Assembly (NCBI GenBank): GCA_030248215.1 | Contig: JASANG010000449.1 | Location: forward strand, 1-64,000 | From: Enoplolaimus lenunculus | Taxonomy: Eukaryota > Nematoda > Enoplea > Enoplida > Thoracostomopsidae | Direction of reading: 5' to 3' | DNA: 64,000 nt | Shown here: piece after piece, positions 1-29,481 of the stretch | Numbering within the stretch: position 1 is the first letter of the stretch | How the letters are laid out: every line of letters begins with the position of its first letter | Notes under the pieces: generated by a model | Seen by the model: the letters and a program-made list of their open reading frames with translations, nothing else | The model's database searches: none | Told to the model about the DNA's origin: nothing | Translations under genes and position numbers: made by a program

Positions 1-155
1 TACAGTAGTAGAAGCATATTCCTAAGCCTACGACTAATAGCATAAGAATGAGCTTATATATCTAAGTCTAACCCTGAGCAAAAAAATTAGTCTAAAGCTT
101 AAGTTTAATTACAGGTCTGCATAAAAACGTTTCGCCCGTGATCTTTACATCGGCC
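1..155. mobile_element. TTAGGC-bearing hAT-like MITE, copy 1 (cut by window edge)
   Basis: It contains degenerate CCTAAG/CCTACG hexamers, the conserved AAAAATTAGTCTAAAGCTTAAG block and the right terminus GATCTTTACATCGGCC. The left end lies outside the window. Confidence 0.65.
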
Positions 156-608
156 GTATAGTCTCTACTGTAAGCAACTTAGCGCAAACTGTGCATATAT
201 GAATTAGTATACAATGCGCAGCGTTTAACAATTTTACGCATCAAATCGGTTTCAAGTTGCAACCAGGCAAAGACGTATATCGCTGAAGTACGTAGTGAAG
301 GTATATTGTACCTGGGAAACGTCAAGATCACATGAAAAAATTAACACTTTTCCACGCGACACAATCAATACGATGGTTTATAAACGTCAACGTTTCTCAA
401 AAAACAATCCTCGGAGCTAAAATTTTTAAATATTTAATTTTAGTCTACATTTTAGAAATGAAACCGTGGCTTTTAAACTCATTCAGCAAAGATGTCAAAA
501 AATGAAAACGAATGTAAAATGGAGTTTATACTTAGTGCCGCATTTATCGTATCATACTAGCCGATATATTTTGACCACGTACCATTGATCATTTTGGTCA
601 GAAAGTTC

Positions 609-795
609 GGACAATGTAAAGAACAGGGACGGAACAGTATTATAAGCGTAGTCCTACGCTTAAGCATAAGCCTAAGCGTAAGAACGAGCATATTCCTATT
701 CCTAAGCTTAAGCCTAAGCCTAAGCCTAAGCCAAGCAAAAAATTAGACTAAAGCTTTAGCTTACTCTAGTGCAATCCCACAGAAATACGTATTAA
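609..795. mobile_element. TTAGGC-bearing hAT-like MITE, copy 2
   Basis: The left end is GGACAATGTAAAGAACAGGG, followed by several CCTAAG hexamers and the CCCACAGAAA block. The right terminus is missing or replaced by the repetitive GTCATCGTG tract. Confidence 0.65.
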
Positions 796-975
796 ATGTC
801 GCACGCACGCGTCATCGTGTGTCACAATGCGTCACCGTACGTCATCGTGCGTCATCGTGTTCCACCGTGCTCCACACGATATTGTACGGTGACGTAGGAT
901 GACGGAAGAAAAGTGCGTCAAAAACACGCGGGTCCAGGAGGGATTGAAATTTTCCTAATCTAACAAACTCATTTA

Positions 976-19540
<18,565 letters not shown>

Positions 19541-20296
19541 GCTCAAAGCGGTGGCATCGCTAAATTTTTTCAAAGTTAAATTTATACTCCGATTGAATAA
19601 AGTTGCCTGTATTTGGTTTTACAAGAATTTAATTATAAAAATACCGCAAGCAACCTCTTTGAAACAAAAATCGGTTTGGGGAAATTTGGTTGCAGTTTGC
19701 CGAATCATCACCGATTATTTGTTTAGTCTTGAGTTTCGCTTAGGGCCAGTTGACTTATCGATGTAATATACCTCTTCTTGAGCTCATGGACGTAGCCAAA
19801 ATTTCAAGGTTACGCTGTATAGAAATTTCGGACTGGATCTTTTTGCGTTTCAAACTGAAAACGTGTCTAAAATGCTGATTGCAAAATTCTAAAAAAGGGG
19901 AGTTGACATCTGCCCCCACTCCCAAACAAAACACTTCAATTTTCTATCGAAACCAATAATTTAAATCGCACCTTGACAACAAAATTTAAATACAACTCAT
20001 GACGTTGAATTTTCCGCTTTGAATACCGCTTTCCGAACTGAACCTAAGCGTTTTAGCTTCCTTACCAAACCAAGGAAGAACCTATAACTTATATTGAACT
20101 TTGCTTCTTTGAAGTATATTTTGTTTTAAACCCACAAATTTAGCAACAGAGTCGATCGAAAACAACCGAAAATATTTTAATGATTAAATATAATTCGACA
20201 AACTTTAAATAATGAAACTAATTTTAATTCTTAAAGTTGACATTTTAGCGATAATAACGTATCAAAAATATTTTCGCTAGCAACTTTGCTAGCACC

Positions 20297-21081
20297 AAGA
20301 GTAGAAGATAATCACTCTTTATAACAAGAGTGTGCAACTGGTTACATTCAGTGTTTCAAAAGAATGTACCCGGCACGCGGTGCGTTTTTGACCTACCCCC
20401 CTTATTTAAGGGGGGTCAAGTTTGACTATTTTTTCAATTTTAAACGTTGAACTATTGCAGTTGAAAATTAACCTTGTTTATAATTTTAAAGCATGCGCAT
20501 TCTACATTTCAAACATCAACTACCCCGGTCTAAATAACATTGGGGGGTCGGCCAAAAATGCAACGCCCGGTGATACATTTTGTACCACACCAATTTCGAT
20601 AGTTGCACACACCCTTGTTAAAGTGATCATCCACTCTTGCTAGCATTAAGTGCTGTGTCACAACATACCAATAGTGGACATTGGTTTGACACATTGCTGA
20701 CAGTTGAAAAAGAATGCATTCAATTCAAACTAGAAAATATTACATATACATACATATATCGCATATATCAAGAGTGGATAATGACAAGAGTGTGTAACTC
20801 TTCGGGACCCGCATGGTACAAAATGTTCCACCGGGTGTTGCATTTTTGGCCGATCCATCCTTGTTTAGTGGGGGGAACACGTGAATACTTTTAAATTAGA
20901 CTATAAGGGGAGCATGTTTGATGCTGCGTACGTAAATTGTCATGGTTCGCACCGGTTGTACGCCGCCCTGTAAATAAAGGCGGGTAGAACAAAAAATGCA
21001 ACGCGTGCCGAGTACATTCTTTTCTACTCAGAATGGGCCCAGTTGCACATTCTTATTATAGCGATTATTCACTCTTTGCAT
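20297..21081. repeat. Nested inverted-repeat structure built from four related arms
   Basis: The outer arms (20297-20420 and about 20975-21081) share GTGCAACTGG and AAAAGAATGTAC plus CGGCACGCG in opposite orientation. The inner arms (about 20545-20645 and 20765-20870) share GGTACAAAATGT, CACCGGG and GTTGCATTTTTGGCC in opposite orientation. All four also share AAGAGTG-like ends. Confidence 0.6.
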
Positions 21082-21170
21082 ATATAAACCCATTTAAGTA
21101 TACAAAATTTCAAAAAATAACATGCGTAAGCCAATCAAAGTCTCGGTTTTCTATGCTGTTTTACTGGATG

Positions 21171-22004
21171 ATGCCATCATATTTTACGACAACTCGCACA
21201 TGAATTTCTGAAAGTTCTAAAATTGGCAGGAATTATCCTAAAACATTTTCGGATATTTTTGAAAACATTTAATTTAATACATCAAAAGTTGATGAACCGT
21301 CAAAACTAGTTCAACGCATGATATTAATTTTATTGGCCATACAAAACTCAAAACCTTCGCAACGTGTACTGGAAACATACTTATCTGCCTTGCGTTAAAA
21401 ACTAAAGAAAATCAAATTGCAAGTAAATATAAATGTGCTTATCAATTCTGGAAAGACAGTTTCTAAACACAATTAACCCTTTCTCACATGAATATTTTCT
21501 ATTTTCCCTGAGACCTACTTTTATGCTTGGATTCGAACTCGGGTGACTGGAGTGGGAGGCGTATACCATCACCACTCAGCTATAGGAATGCCATCATATT
21601 TTACGACAACTCGCACATGAATTTCTGAAAGTTCTAAAAGTGGCAGGAATTATCCTAAAACATTTTGAGATATTTTTGAAAACATTTAATTTAATACATC
21701 AAAAGTTGATGAACCGTTAAAACTATTTCAACGCATGATATTAATTTTATTGGCCATACAAAACTCAAAACCTTCGCAACGGGTACTAGAAACATACTTA
21801 TCTGCCTTGCGTTAAAAACTAAAGAAAATCAAATTGCAAGTAAATATAAATGTGCTTATCAATTCTGGAAAGACAGTTTCTAAACACAATTAACCCTTTC
21901 TCACATGAATATTTTCTATTTTCCCTGAGACCTACTTTTATGCTTGGATTCGAACTCGGGTGACTGGAGTCGGAGGCGTGTACCATCACCACTCAGCTAT
22001 AGGA
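21171..22004. repeat. Recent 417-bp tandem duplication
   Basis: The unit starting ATGCCATCATATTTTACGAC at 21171 is repeated from 21588, with only about eight to ten differences seen by eye. The unit ends inside the TTAA element (after CAGCTATAGGA), so the first copy of that element is cut short and the second is complete. Confidence 0.85.
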
Positions 22005-22160
22005 GCTTGACGCTCGAGCCCGAGGGGGCTCTCACGTCTTGTGGTGATTTAGTACTATGTATACGTGTTGCAATTGTTAAACACCGTGCGATATATATTA
22101 TTTAAAGTATATACACTGCGCTGAGTTGCCTATAGGCAACTGAATGTGAGAAGGGGTTAA
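21890..22160. mobile_element. TTAA-flanked MITE carrying a tRNA-like segment, copy 2
   Basis: It runs from TTAACCCTTTCTCACATG to ATGTGAGAAGGGGTTAA, with TTAA at both ends, as expected of piggyBac-type insertion. The tRNA-like B-box appears here as GGATTCGAACTCG on the plus strand. Confidence 0.75.
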
Positions 22161-22979
22161 AATAGCATCTTGCGAAATAGAAGAAGCTATAACGGAAACA
22201 CTTAACATAAATGTTTTATGAAATTAATCTTGAAAAATGTTCCGCTTCTCGTACTGAGATATTAAATTTTCACCCAAAATTCTAAAGTAAGGCGTACAAA
22301 ACCCTAATACCACACCATCATTTTTGCTTAATAATTAATAGTAAAAAAGTTATTAAATTTAAATTTGACAATGCATCAAATGTTTGCTTGACATTACCGA
22401 AATAGACGAAGTATGCAACGGTTATACAGGAGGCAAATATTTCCAAATTCGGTCAAAAGATACACAGTTTACAAGGTTCAGATTTATTGCTGAGAACGTG
22501 AGTAACAAATTTGGTTCGTACAATAAAGGCCCGTATTCTCATATGAGTATAGGACTTGTTAGTGGTTAAAAGTGACCAATAGTTTTTCTAGCAAGCTAAC
22601 TACCGCAGCTGAAAATTTTAACATCGGTTCACAAATAGGAGCAATCAACGGCGAAGAATGTGTCACAAATTTCGAAGGTTTTGATTGGTCAGGTCACAAT
22701 TATACGACCGATAACCAACTAGCGACAGGTGCTATATGCATTTGAGAATATTGGCACAGTTGACACACGACTTTTTTCAAGTTTACATCGTGCAAAACGA
22801 AATGTTGACAAGACCATGCACTGCAATCGTCAGCTGAAGATTGTGAACGCCGTCTTTGGTGTTGTATTGTATTTTAATTTACTTATTGCGCACATCTAAG
22901 CGAGTTTAATTTCCTATCGCCACAATACTGGCATCAGGTGGTGTCAACAGTTTTGCAGTTAAAAAAACTGGCCCATGTA

Positions 22980-23116
22980 AAAATCAGGGGCGGAACGTTT
23001 TTCTGTGGGACTGCAATAGAGTAAGCTTCTGCTTTAGACTAATTTTTTTGCTTGGCTTAGGCTTAGGCTTAACAATATGGTTATCATACTGTTCCGCTCC
23101 AGCTTTTACATTGGCC
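22980..23116. mobile_element. TTAGGC-bearing hAT-like MITE with perfect 8-bp target duplication
   Basis: It is flanked by AAAAAACT at 22972-22979 and 23117-23124. The ends are GGCCCATGTAAAAATCAGG and CTTTTACATTGGCC. It is a short copy with one TTGGCTTAGGCTTAGGCTTA tract. Confidence 0.85.
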
Positions 23117-23585
23117 AAAAAACTAGACGCAGAAACGCGTTATCGCTTGCGAATTAATTTTTTAAGCTTTTTGTAATGAATTGTTCAATTACTTTTCTTT
23201 AAATCAATTACTTTTTTAATTTTCGAGGTTCAAAATATGAATTTAGAAAATATGCAGCATAGCAAAGCTGCTTACTGTAGTATTTTTGGTCACTTCGTCT
23301 AGATATATTATAGTTTTATTGGCCATTTTTGGTTTATTTCAATATGTACGCGTCGCAGCTCTTAATGTAAAACGTTTTTCTATGGAACTACAAATTACTT
23401 CGCAATGATTGCAGAAAATCAAATTGAAAATTCGCAGAAAAGATGTGCAGTGCTTTGTTTACGTTCAAATCTTAACTTTTCAGTGGCGTACAACACGTAG
23501 TAATAGGTTTTCCTACAAGCATACTTGATTACAGTGTAAATTAGCTTTGCTTAAATCAAATTAATTAGATCACTGCAAAAATTGC

Positions 23586-23752
23586 GGCCAATGTGTAGAA
23601 CAGGGCCGTAACACTGGTATATGCGTAAGCCTAAGCGTAAAAATGAGCTTATACCTAAGCCTAAAGCCTTGGCAAACTATTGGTCGAAAGCTTAAGCTTG
23701 TACTACTTTAGTCCCACAGAAAAACGTTCCGGCCCTGATCTTTACATGTGCC
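23586..23752. mobile_element. TTAGGC-bearing hAT-like MITE
   Basis: The ends are GGCCAATGTGTAGAACAGGG and CTGATCTTTACATGTGCC. The flanks AAAATTGC and AAAATTTT match at 6 of 8 bases. Internal CCTAAG units are degenerate. Confidence 0.7.
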
Positions 23753-24183
23753 AAAATTTTAAACTCGTTTAAAACAAAGTTACTATGTTAGTTGTTGCTT
23801 TATGGCTTACCTTACAATCCCGTTTTGGCAGCGGACGTTTTGAAGTTGTTACTATTTTACCAAGGATATACGATAAACTAAAACCTATTATTTGTATCTT
23901 TAGTTTATATCCTCAATATTAAAAAACGACATTCATCATAGATATATTATAAATCTATACGCAATTACATTTCCGGTTTTAATAAGCTGAAAATCAAACC
24001 AACAAGAGCCGGTTTTTAGCCAATTGCACGCGTTCGCTAACAATTCCGTTAAGATTTCTGAAGATATCGTTACTTTAACTCTGACCTATACATAAACTTG
24101 GAATTAAAAGCAACGTAAATTGAAGTTGAACTATAAGTACACCGGGCGATTCTTTTATAGTAGTGTATACAAAACATTTACCC

Positions 24184-24470
24184 AAAAATATAGTTATACA
24201 CACGGTAAGTGCATCTTAAGAATTGGCTGCAATACATGTGCAGATATACCGGAATACGAAGTTGTTGCAATCGACAATATGGTGTAATGCTGTAGCATGC
24301 TTGACTCGAGTGAAATAGGGTCGAGGTTCGATTTTAGTGCGGTCTTGAAATTTGGGCAAAATTTCGAACAGGGATCGCGCAAACCGTGTAGTACCAGCAG
24401 TTTTAGCAACTGTACTTATCAGTCAAATATTGTAGTGTCAGTGCCTATAAATTGTTTTCGGTCTTGCCAA
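24184..24470 (+). mobile_element. tRNA-Gly-derived SINE, degenerate copy
   Basis: It aligns in order with 48060-48330: TACATGTGCAGATATACCG, GAAGTTGTTGCAAT, a B-box GAGGTTCGATT and CGAACAGGGATCG. The tRNA part is more decayed than in the other copy. Confidence 0.5.
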
Positions 24471-26186
24471 AAAACTTAGCTCATCTTGCTCGTGTGCTTA
24501 TGTACTCCAATCAAACGAAGCAACAATCAAACTGCATTGCGTTCTCGAGGTCATGCCTACGGTGTCGCTGGCATCTTTGAAAATGCCAGTTGTGCCGGCA
24601 CCATTGAAAATTAAACTTCGAAACGTTTCAATTAAAAATACATTCATTATAAGTATTCAAATTAGATTTGATGTTGTCGTTCAAAAGAATCTACAGTATG
24701 GTCGGTCATCAATTGAAAAATGAATTCGCGAGCGAACTGAGCAAGAAAACAAACGAATGCTTCTAAACTCAAACTGCACAAAAATGTTCAATTTGAAATC
24801 GAAAGTTGTTAAAATATTGATTTTGTCGTCGAACGCCAGTCCTTTTTAGACTCGTTCCTTTTAAAACAGGACATTTGGACGAAAGGCGTTGAGCACACGG
24901 CCGTGAGTATTCCCAATCACCCGACATTCACTATCGAACAAACAACAGCTGGTTGAGCTTAACAACAATTGTTCATTGTGAAACTTTTGATGCAAAGTCT
25001 AAAAGCTTAAACGTTTGCAAAACAAACATACACGCGTTTGAGAACAAAGAACATCTGGGCGAACGGACAGACCAACAAAATTTTACTCATTAATTATGAA
25101 TAATGCTTCATATGGCACAAGGTTTTGTTTACCGAACGGCACGTTTGCTTTGATATTTTGTCCGAACTCAAAAACAGCTACAAGAGCACGCTGTCCCGGA
25201 TATTTATACAAAACAACGTTTATAATTGATTTTAAATAAATTAAATTTTTAGCTGTGTACAACACTGGTTGACTTAGTTGAGTATATGTTCACAAATTTC
25301 TACGTCGTACTTGCGAGAAGTTTTGGTATCATCAAACAGATGCCAACTCGACGTTTAACTATTAAACTTTTTATGGTCCGCATTTTTTACTCTACAGTGG
25401 TACCGAGATGGGACCACGGGGGTGGTTGCGACAGCTTTACCTTCACATTAGTGTTTCATAGTTCTGGCTTCTCGTTCGCTTCGCTTGAGCAACTTTTCAC
25501 ACGGAAACGATTGAACGATTACTTATGCTGTACTTGTATATAACTGTTGCAAAACAGTATATTCTTGCTTGTAAAGCCTAACCTTAAACCTAAGCAGGAA
25601 CTACCTATGCGAAAGACTAAATAAATTATTTACTCGGGACTAATACTAGACATGGCGAGGCGAACATGTTTGAACGAAATGGAAAATAAAAATGCCAGAA
25701 GAGAACAAAAAAAACAGAAAGAAGGGGAAACGCAAAGAAAGAGAAAAACACAAACGACAAAAACCAAAAATATAAAAGCTTTCGGTGTTGGACGGTTCAA
25801 GACACCAAGGAGGTATACTTGATAATAAGGATAATTCATAAGTTTCAGTGACTCTTGTGTATACTTCTCCGCACAGGGCTAGGCTTAGGCTCAGATATAG
25901 GCTTATGTTTAGGGTAATCTTAAGCACTAGCGTATTCAGAGACTGCGGGGGGGCGGGTGTCAGACAATTTTTATAATGAAATGTTAAAATCCCTACCTTG
26001 CAATTTTCTCCTCGGAAAATTTTCTGATATATAGCATATAGTAAAAATTGCGTTTCACAAGTTTTGCCAACCCGCATCGCCGTTAAAAATTTCTGATCAA
26101 CTGCTGATATTGAATCTAAGCCTTGAATCTTAAATGTGGGGAAAACTGCACATCAGCCGTTTCAGTAGGTACTGTATTATGAAGGG

Positions 26187-26500
26187 TATACTGCTACAGG
26201 AGACATATATGCATAAAACGTCGACGAACAGAATTATTAGAGGGATCACGTTTATCCTTAATCCGCATCCTGAAAGACCTCGCATGCTGCCATGATGTCG
26301 TCGGAAAACTGCTAAAACCCCTCACGCACAAATTTATCCAACCATCTGATCGAGCATTGGCCAAAATTTACGTGTCTTTACGCAAGTTCCACAATATCAT
26401 GCGTACACCAGTTAACTTTAGAATGGGTATTGTCATGAACACTGAAGTTTTTTTGGCTACAGTATCGTGGATACTGAACGTAAATCACACTGCGTTTTGA
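26187..26500 (+). other. Unrecognised open frame without a start codon
   Basis: About 104 codons are open and end at TGA. The translated stretch has ordinary protein-like composition, including LIRILKDL, DRALAKIYVSLRKF and VNFRMGIVMN, but matches no family I know. ORFs of this length are expected a few times by chance in 64 kb of AT-rich DNA. It could be a lone exon, a transposon remnant or noise. The 16-bp segment GCGTACACCAGTTAAC inside it recurs inverted just after it, which favours a mobile-element origin. Confidence 0.2.
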
Positions 26501-27526
26501 AAAGTTACCTGGTGTACGCCTGATATTTTGGAAGTTGTATTACAACCTGTAGCGTATATCAAGAAAGATTCTAAGCGTCCGAGCCTCGCTTGGTACCAAT
26601 TGATATAAACCAAGCAGTTTCAAGTCAATCCTCACCCCTCAGCATAAAATTGAAATATTTCGCTACTACATGTTGCTTAATACATAAAGAGCCGAAAAAT
26701 AACAAAGGGACGACTACTATACTTAAACCGATAGAATTGACGTAAAACGCGTTGTGTTATCCGAAATATGAAGAAAAACAAAAAATGTTCACTTTTCATA
26801 ATATATTTTTTAAGTACCTCCATTTGAATATTCTAGAATATATATATTTACTTTTAGTATCTGTCTCATATATTTTCACTTTCACTCAATTTTATACGTG
26901 GTTCTGTTAATGGTCGTGATATATCTTAGAAATTTTCGCTGGAGCTCACCACACTGTGTTTCTTATGCTTATGTGTGCAAGGGGGGGCTGTTATTGCCAC
27001 CTCGTTTTATTTCGCTATTTATCGCAAGTTTCGTACAACTATTGTTTCAAGTTAACATTTTTTCTCGGTCGTTTTATTGCATTTTTTGTACATTTTAAAC
27101 ATAATATATTGCACTTTGCAGGTATAGTACAAATTGCACCGAGTCGAAACTGCGGGAGCAGTGGTATAACGCTACTCCCAGCAATGGCATTTTCGAGACC
27201 TGACTGAAATTTTTCCAACCCCATTAAAGAATTCTAGTTTCGGAAAATTATTATTATTTCCTATTCATAGAAATTTTCGTGCCATTTTTGCTAATAATTT
27301 CTGGTTGTGGGGCTGAAATAATATATGAACCTCATTATTGTATTTGACTTTCTTAGAATTAGAGCATCGGTATTGCGGTGTGTTAAATGACAAATTTATT
27401 ATAAACATTTCTTATCGATAAAACTTATATTTTGACATTTTAGTAATATTTTATAGAACAAAGCTTTTATTTCTAAACTATTGGGGTAAATTGCGCAGAC
27501 GGTTTGAAAAGCATCATCAAGTTTTC

Positions 27527-27722
27527 AGCCCATGTAAACATCAGGGGCGGACTGTTTTTTTTGGTGGGACTGCAATGAAGTAAACTTAAGCTTTGGAATA
27601 AAAAATTTTTTGCTTAGACTTAGACTTAGCCTAATGTATATGCTTAGCCTTACGCGTAGGCTTAGGTTTAAGCTAGGGAATATGAATGTACTACTGTTAC
27701 AGCCCTGTTCTATACATTGGCT
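27527..27722. mobile_element. TTAGGC-bearing hAT-like MITE with perfect 8-bp target duplication
   Basis: It is flanked by AAGTTTTC at 27519-27526 and 27723-27730. The ends are AGCCCATGTAAACATCAGGG and CCTGTTCTATACATTGGCT. Confidence 0.85.
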
Positions 27723-28147
27723 AAGTTTTCTGAGGCCGTAATTCATGGAAAATCTTAAGCGATCGTAAATGAGTTTTTTAATAGACGCTGTAGAATGTGG
27801 TTAATGCGTGTAGTATGCTTGTAAAATAAAAAAATATACGTAAAAGAAAAATGTATTTTTCGGAATGTTAAGGTTTTCGTTCGTGATACAGTTCCATCCT
27901 TGTTTTACGATGCTTGGCGAATGCCATTTAAATTTACAAAACCAATAATTGACTTTCTGCGCCTTGGAGCCATATGCTCAACTGCGTGTAGCACCTACCA
28001 CCGGTTAATCGCTCGTGAGACCGGTCGAGCTGAATATCAGGGTCGCAAATTTTGTTTGACTTCAAACGAACCCGGTAATAAGTCGTGAAATTTTAGGATT
28101 CTACTGCAGAAGATGTGTTATTATGCCTACAAAATTCTTGCTTTTGG

Positions 28148-28513
28148 CTGGGTTTCTGAAATGTTACTTAAGTATTTACTTAAGTTATACTTAAGTTATT
28201 ACTTAAGTCGCCGAATTAAGTAAATACTTAAATTTTCGTGCAGAACTAAAGAAGCGCCAAATAACGGACATTATAACTGACAAGAAACTAACAGATTTGT
28301 TTTATGTTAAGGAGGCTTCATCAGTTACCAAGTTCAATTAGACCAACATTAGTATTCCTGAACTGTTAAGCTGTAATATGTCAAATTTAGTCAGCGACTT
28401 AAGTATTTACTTAACTTTTAAGTACGCTTTTAAAAACGGCAAAATAGTTAAGCAACTACTTTAGCCTGTACATAAGTACTAAGTCGTACCTGAGCAGGGT
28501 TCCGGAAATCCCG
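28148..28513. mobile_element. CAGGGTTTCCGAAA MITE with ACTTAAGT tracts, copy 2
   Basis: It shares termini, the ACTTAAGT palindromes, TTAAAAACGGCAAAAT and the order of parts with the element at 11853-12203. Confidence 0.6.
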
Positions 28514-28992
28514 TCAATAGCTATTAACTGGATAGGTGCTACAGCCATTTGCGAATATTTTTCATTATTCCAAATTTGGTTTTTTTTCGGGTTTTAGTAA
28601 TAAAACTCAAATGATAGAAGACAAACAGAAAGCTACGGTAAACAATTCAAACTCTCATTTCATAACAGTTACAGGTTTTAACGAATTCATCTGTAAAATA
28701 GTTAAAGTACAACAACAAAACACATGTAAATATGTTCCTGTTACCGTACCATTTACCTCAAAATGCAAGAAAAAACAAAAATATAAAAAAAACTTTTTTA
28801 TATTGTTTTATTGTTAAAAACAAAATATTAAAATATAACAAAGTTTCAGTTTGACAATCTGCTCAACTACAGATTGCGTTCCATATGCATTGGCATAGAT
28901 CTAACTGAAAACTGCATTAAATAGCTCACAATCAATAACTTTACTTTCGTTTAAAAGTTTTACCTCGCTTGTGTAGTACATGTAATATCCTA

Positions 28993-29193
28993 GGGCAAAT
29001 GTATAGAAAAGGATCCTAATAGTAGTGTAAGCGTATTCGTAAGCCTAAACCTACGCCTAAGCATAAGCGTATGAATGAAGTTATACCGAAGCCTAAGCCT
29101 AACAATAAGGAAAAAATATCTATTCTAAAGCTTAAACTTACACTATTGCAGTCCCGGAGAAAAACGTTCCGCACCTGATCTTTACGATGTGCC
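28993..29193. mobile_element. TTAGGC-bearing hAT-like MITE
   Basis: The ends are GGGCAAATGTATAGAAAAGG and CTGATCTTTACGATGTGCC, with degenerate CCTAAG/CCTACG units and the GTCCCGGAGAAAAACGTTCC block. It lies just downstream of the candidate exon at 29289-29481. Confidence 0.65.
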
Positions 29194-29288
29194 AATCCTA
29201 TCATGTCCCTCTTTCAAATTGTTTGAGCGTCCTGCGTTTTCGGACACTGGAGCACAAAATCCTTTTGACGTTCATTTGAGAAGGCTTA

Positions 29289-29481
29289 CCTCGTTCTGTG
29301 TGATCCCAAAGACTCCAGCAAATAGTTGACGTCTGGTCAGCACACACGAAATATTGTCGTCTTTTGGACAGTGGCGCTTCACGCTAAATTCGTCTTCCTC
29401 ACTGCTATCTGAATCGGTGGTCGCTGATAAGATACTGTCATCCGGAAATAATAGATCCATAAAGCATTGTAATGATTCCAT
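29289..29481 (-). CDS. Candidate isolated 5' coding exon (possible distal first exon of the PKC gene)
   Basis: An ATG at 29481 opens 64 codons ending exactly at GAG followed by the donor GTAAGC. The peptide has an acidic Ser-rich patch (SDSSEEDEF) and then a basic stretch; I do not recognise a domain. It ends in phase 0, as does the open frame beginning after the AG at 19607-19608 that runs into the first confirmed PKC exon, so the two could be joined by an intron of about 9.7 kb. No other downstream minus-strand exon was found for it. It could instead be a separate gene or a chance ORF. Confidence 0.3.

Larger units (their letters stand above)
1..975. other. Region downstream of the PKC gene: repeats only
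   Basis: It holds two copies of the TTAGGC miniature transposon (1-155 and about 609-795) and a tract at about 797-915 rich in alternating GTCATCGTG/GTCACCGT units that resembles the palindromic GC-rich family. The remainder shows no recognisable coding sequence. Confidence 0.6.
19607..29288. other. Gene-poor stretch upstream of the confirmed PKC exons
   Basis: It is either intergenic or a very long first PKC intron. It contains the nested inverted repeats (20297-21081), the 417-bp tandem duplication (21171-22004), two full TTAGGC elements plus two more near its right end, a cut and a complete TTAA element, and a tRNA-Gly-like SINE relative (24184-24470). A purine-rich tract lies at 25675-25790. 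An ATG-less open frame at about 26187-26500 is unrecognised. I see no further gene. Confidence 0.5.

Noticed and set aside
25640-25840. Lys/Arg/Glu-rich plus-strand frame (ATGGCGAGGCGAACATG) and its antisense ORFs
   Set aside because: A purine-rich low-complexity tract; no homology, and no splice context seen.
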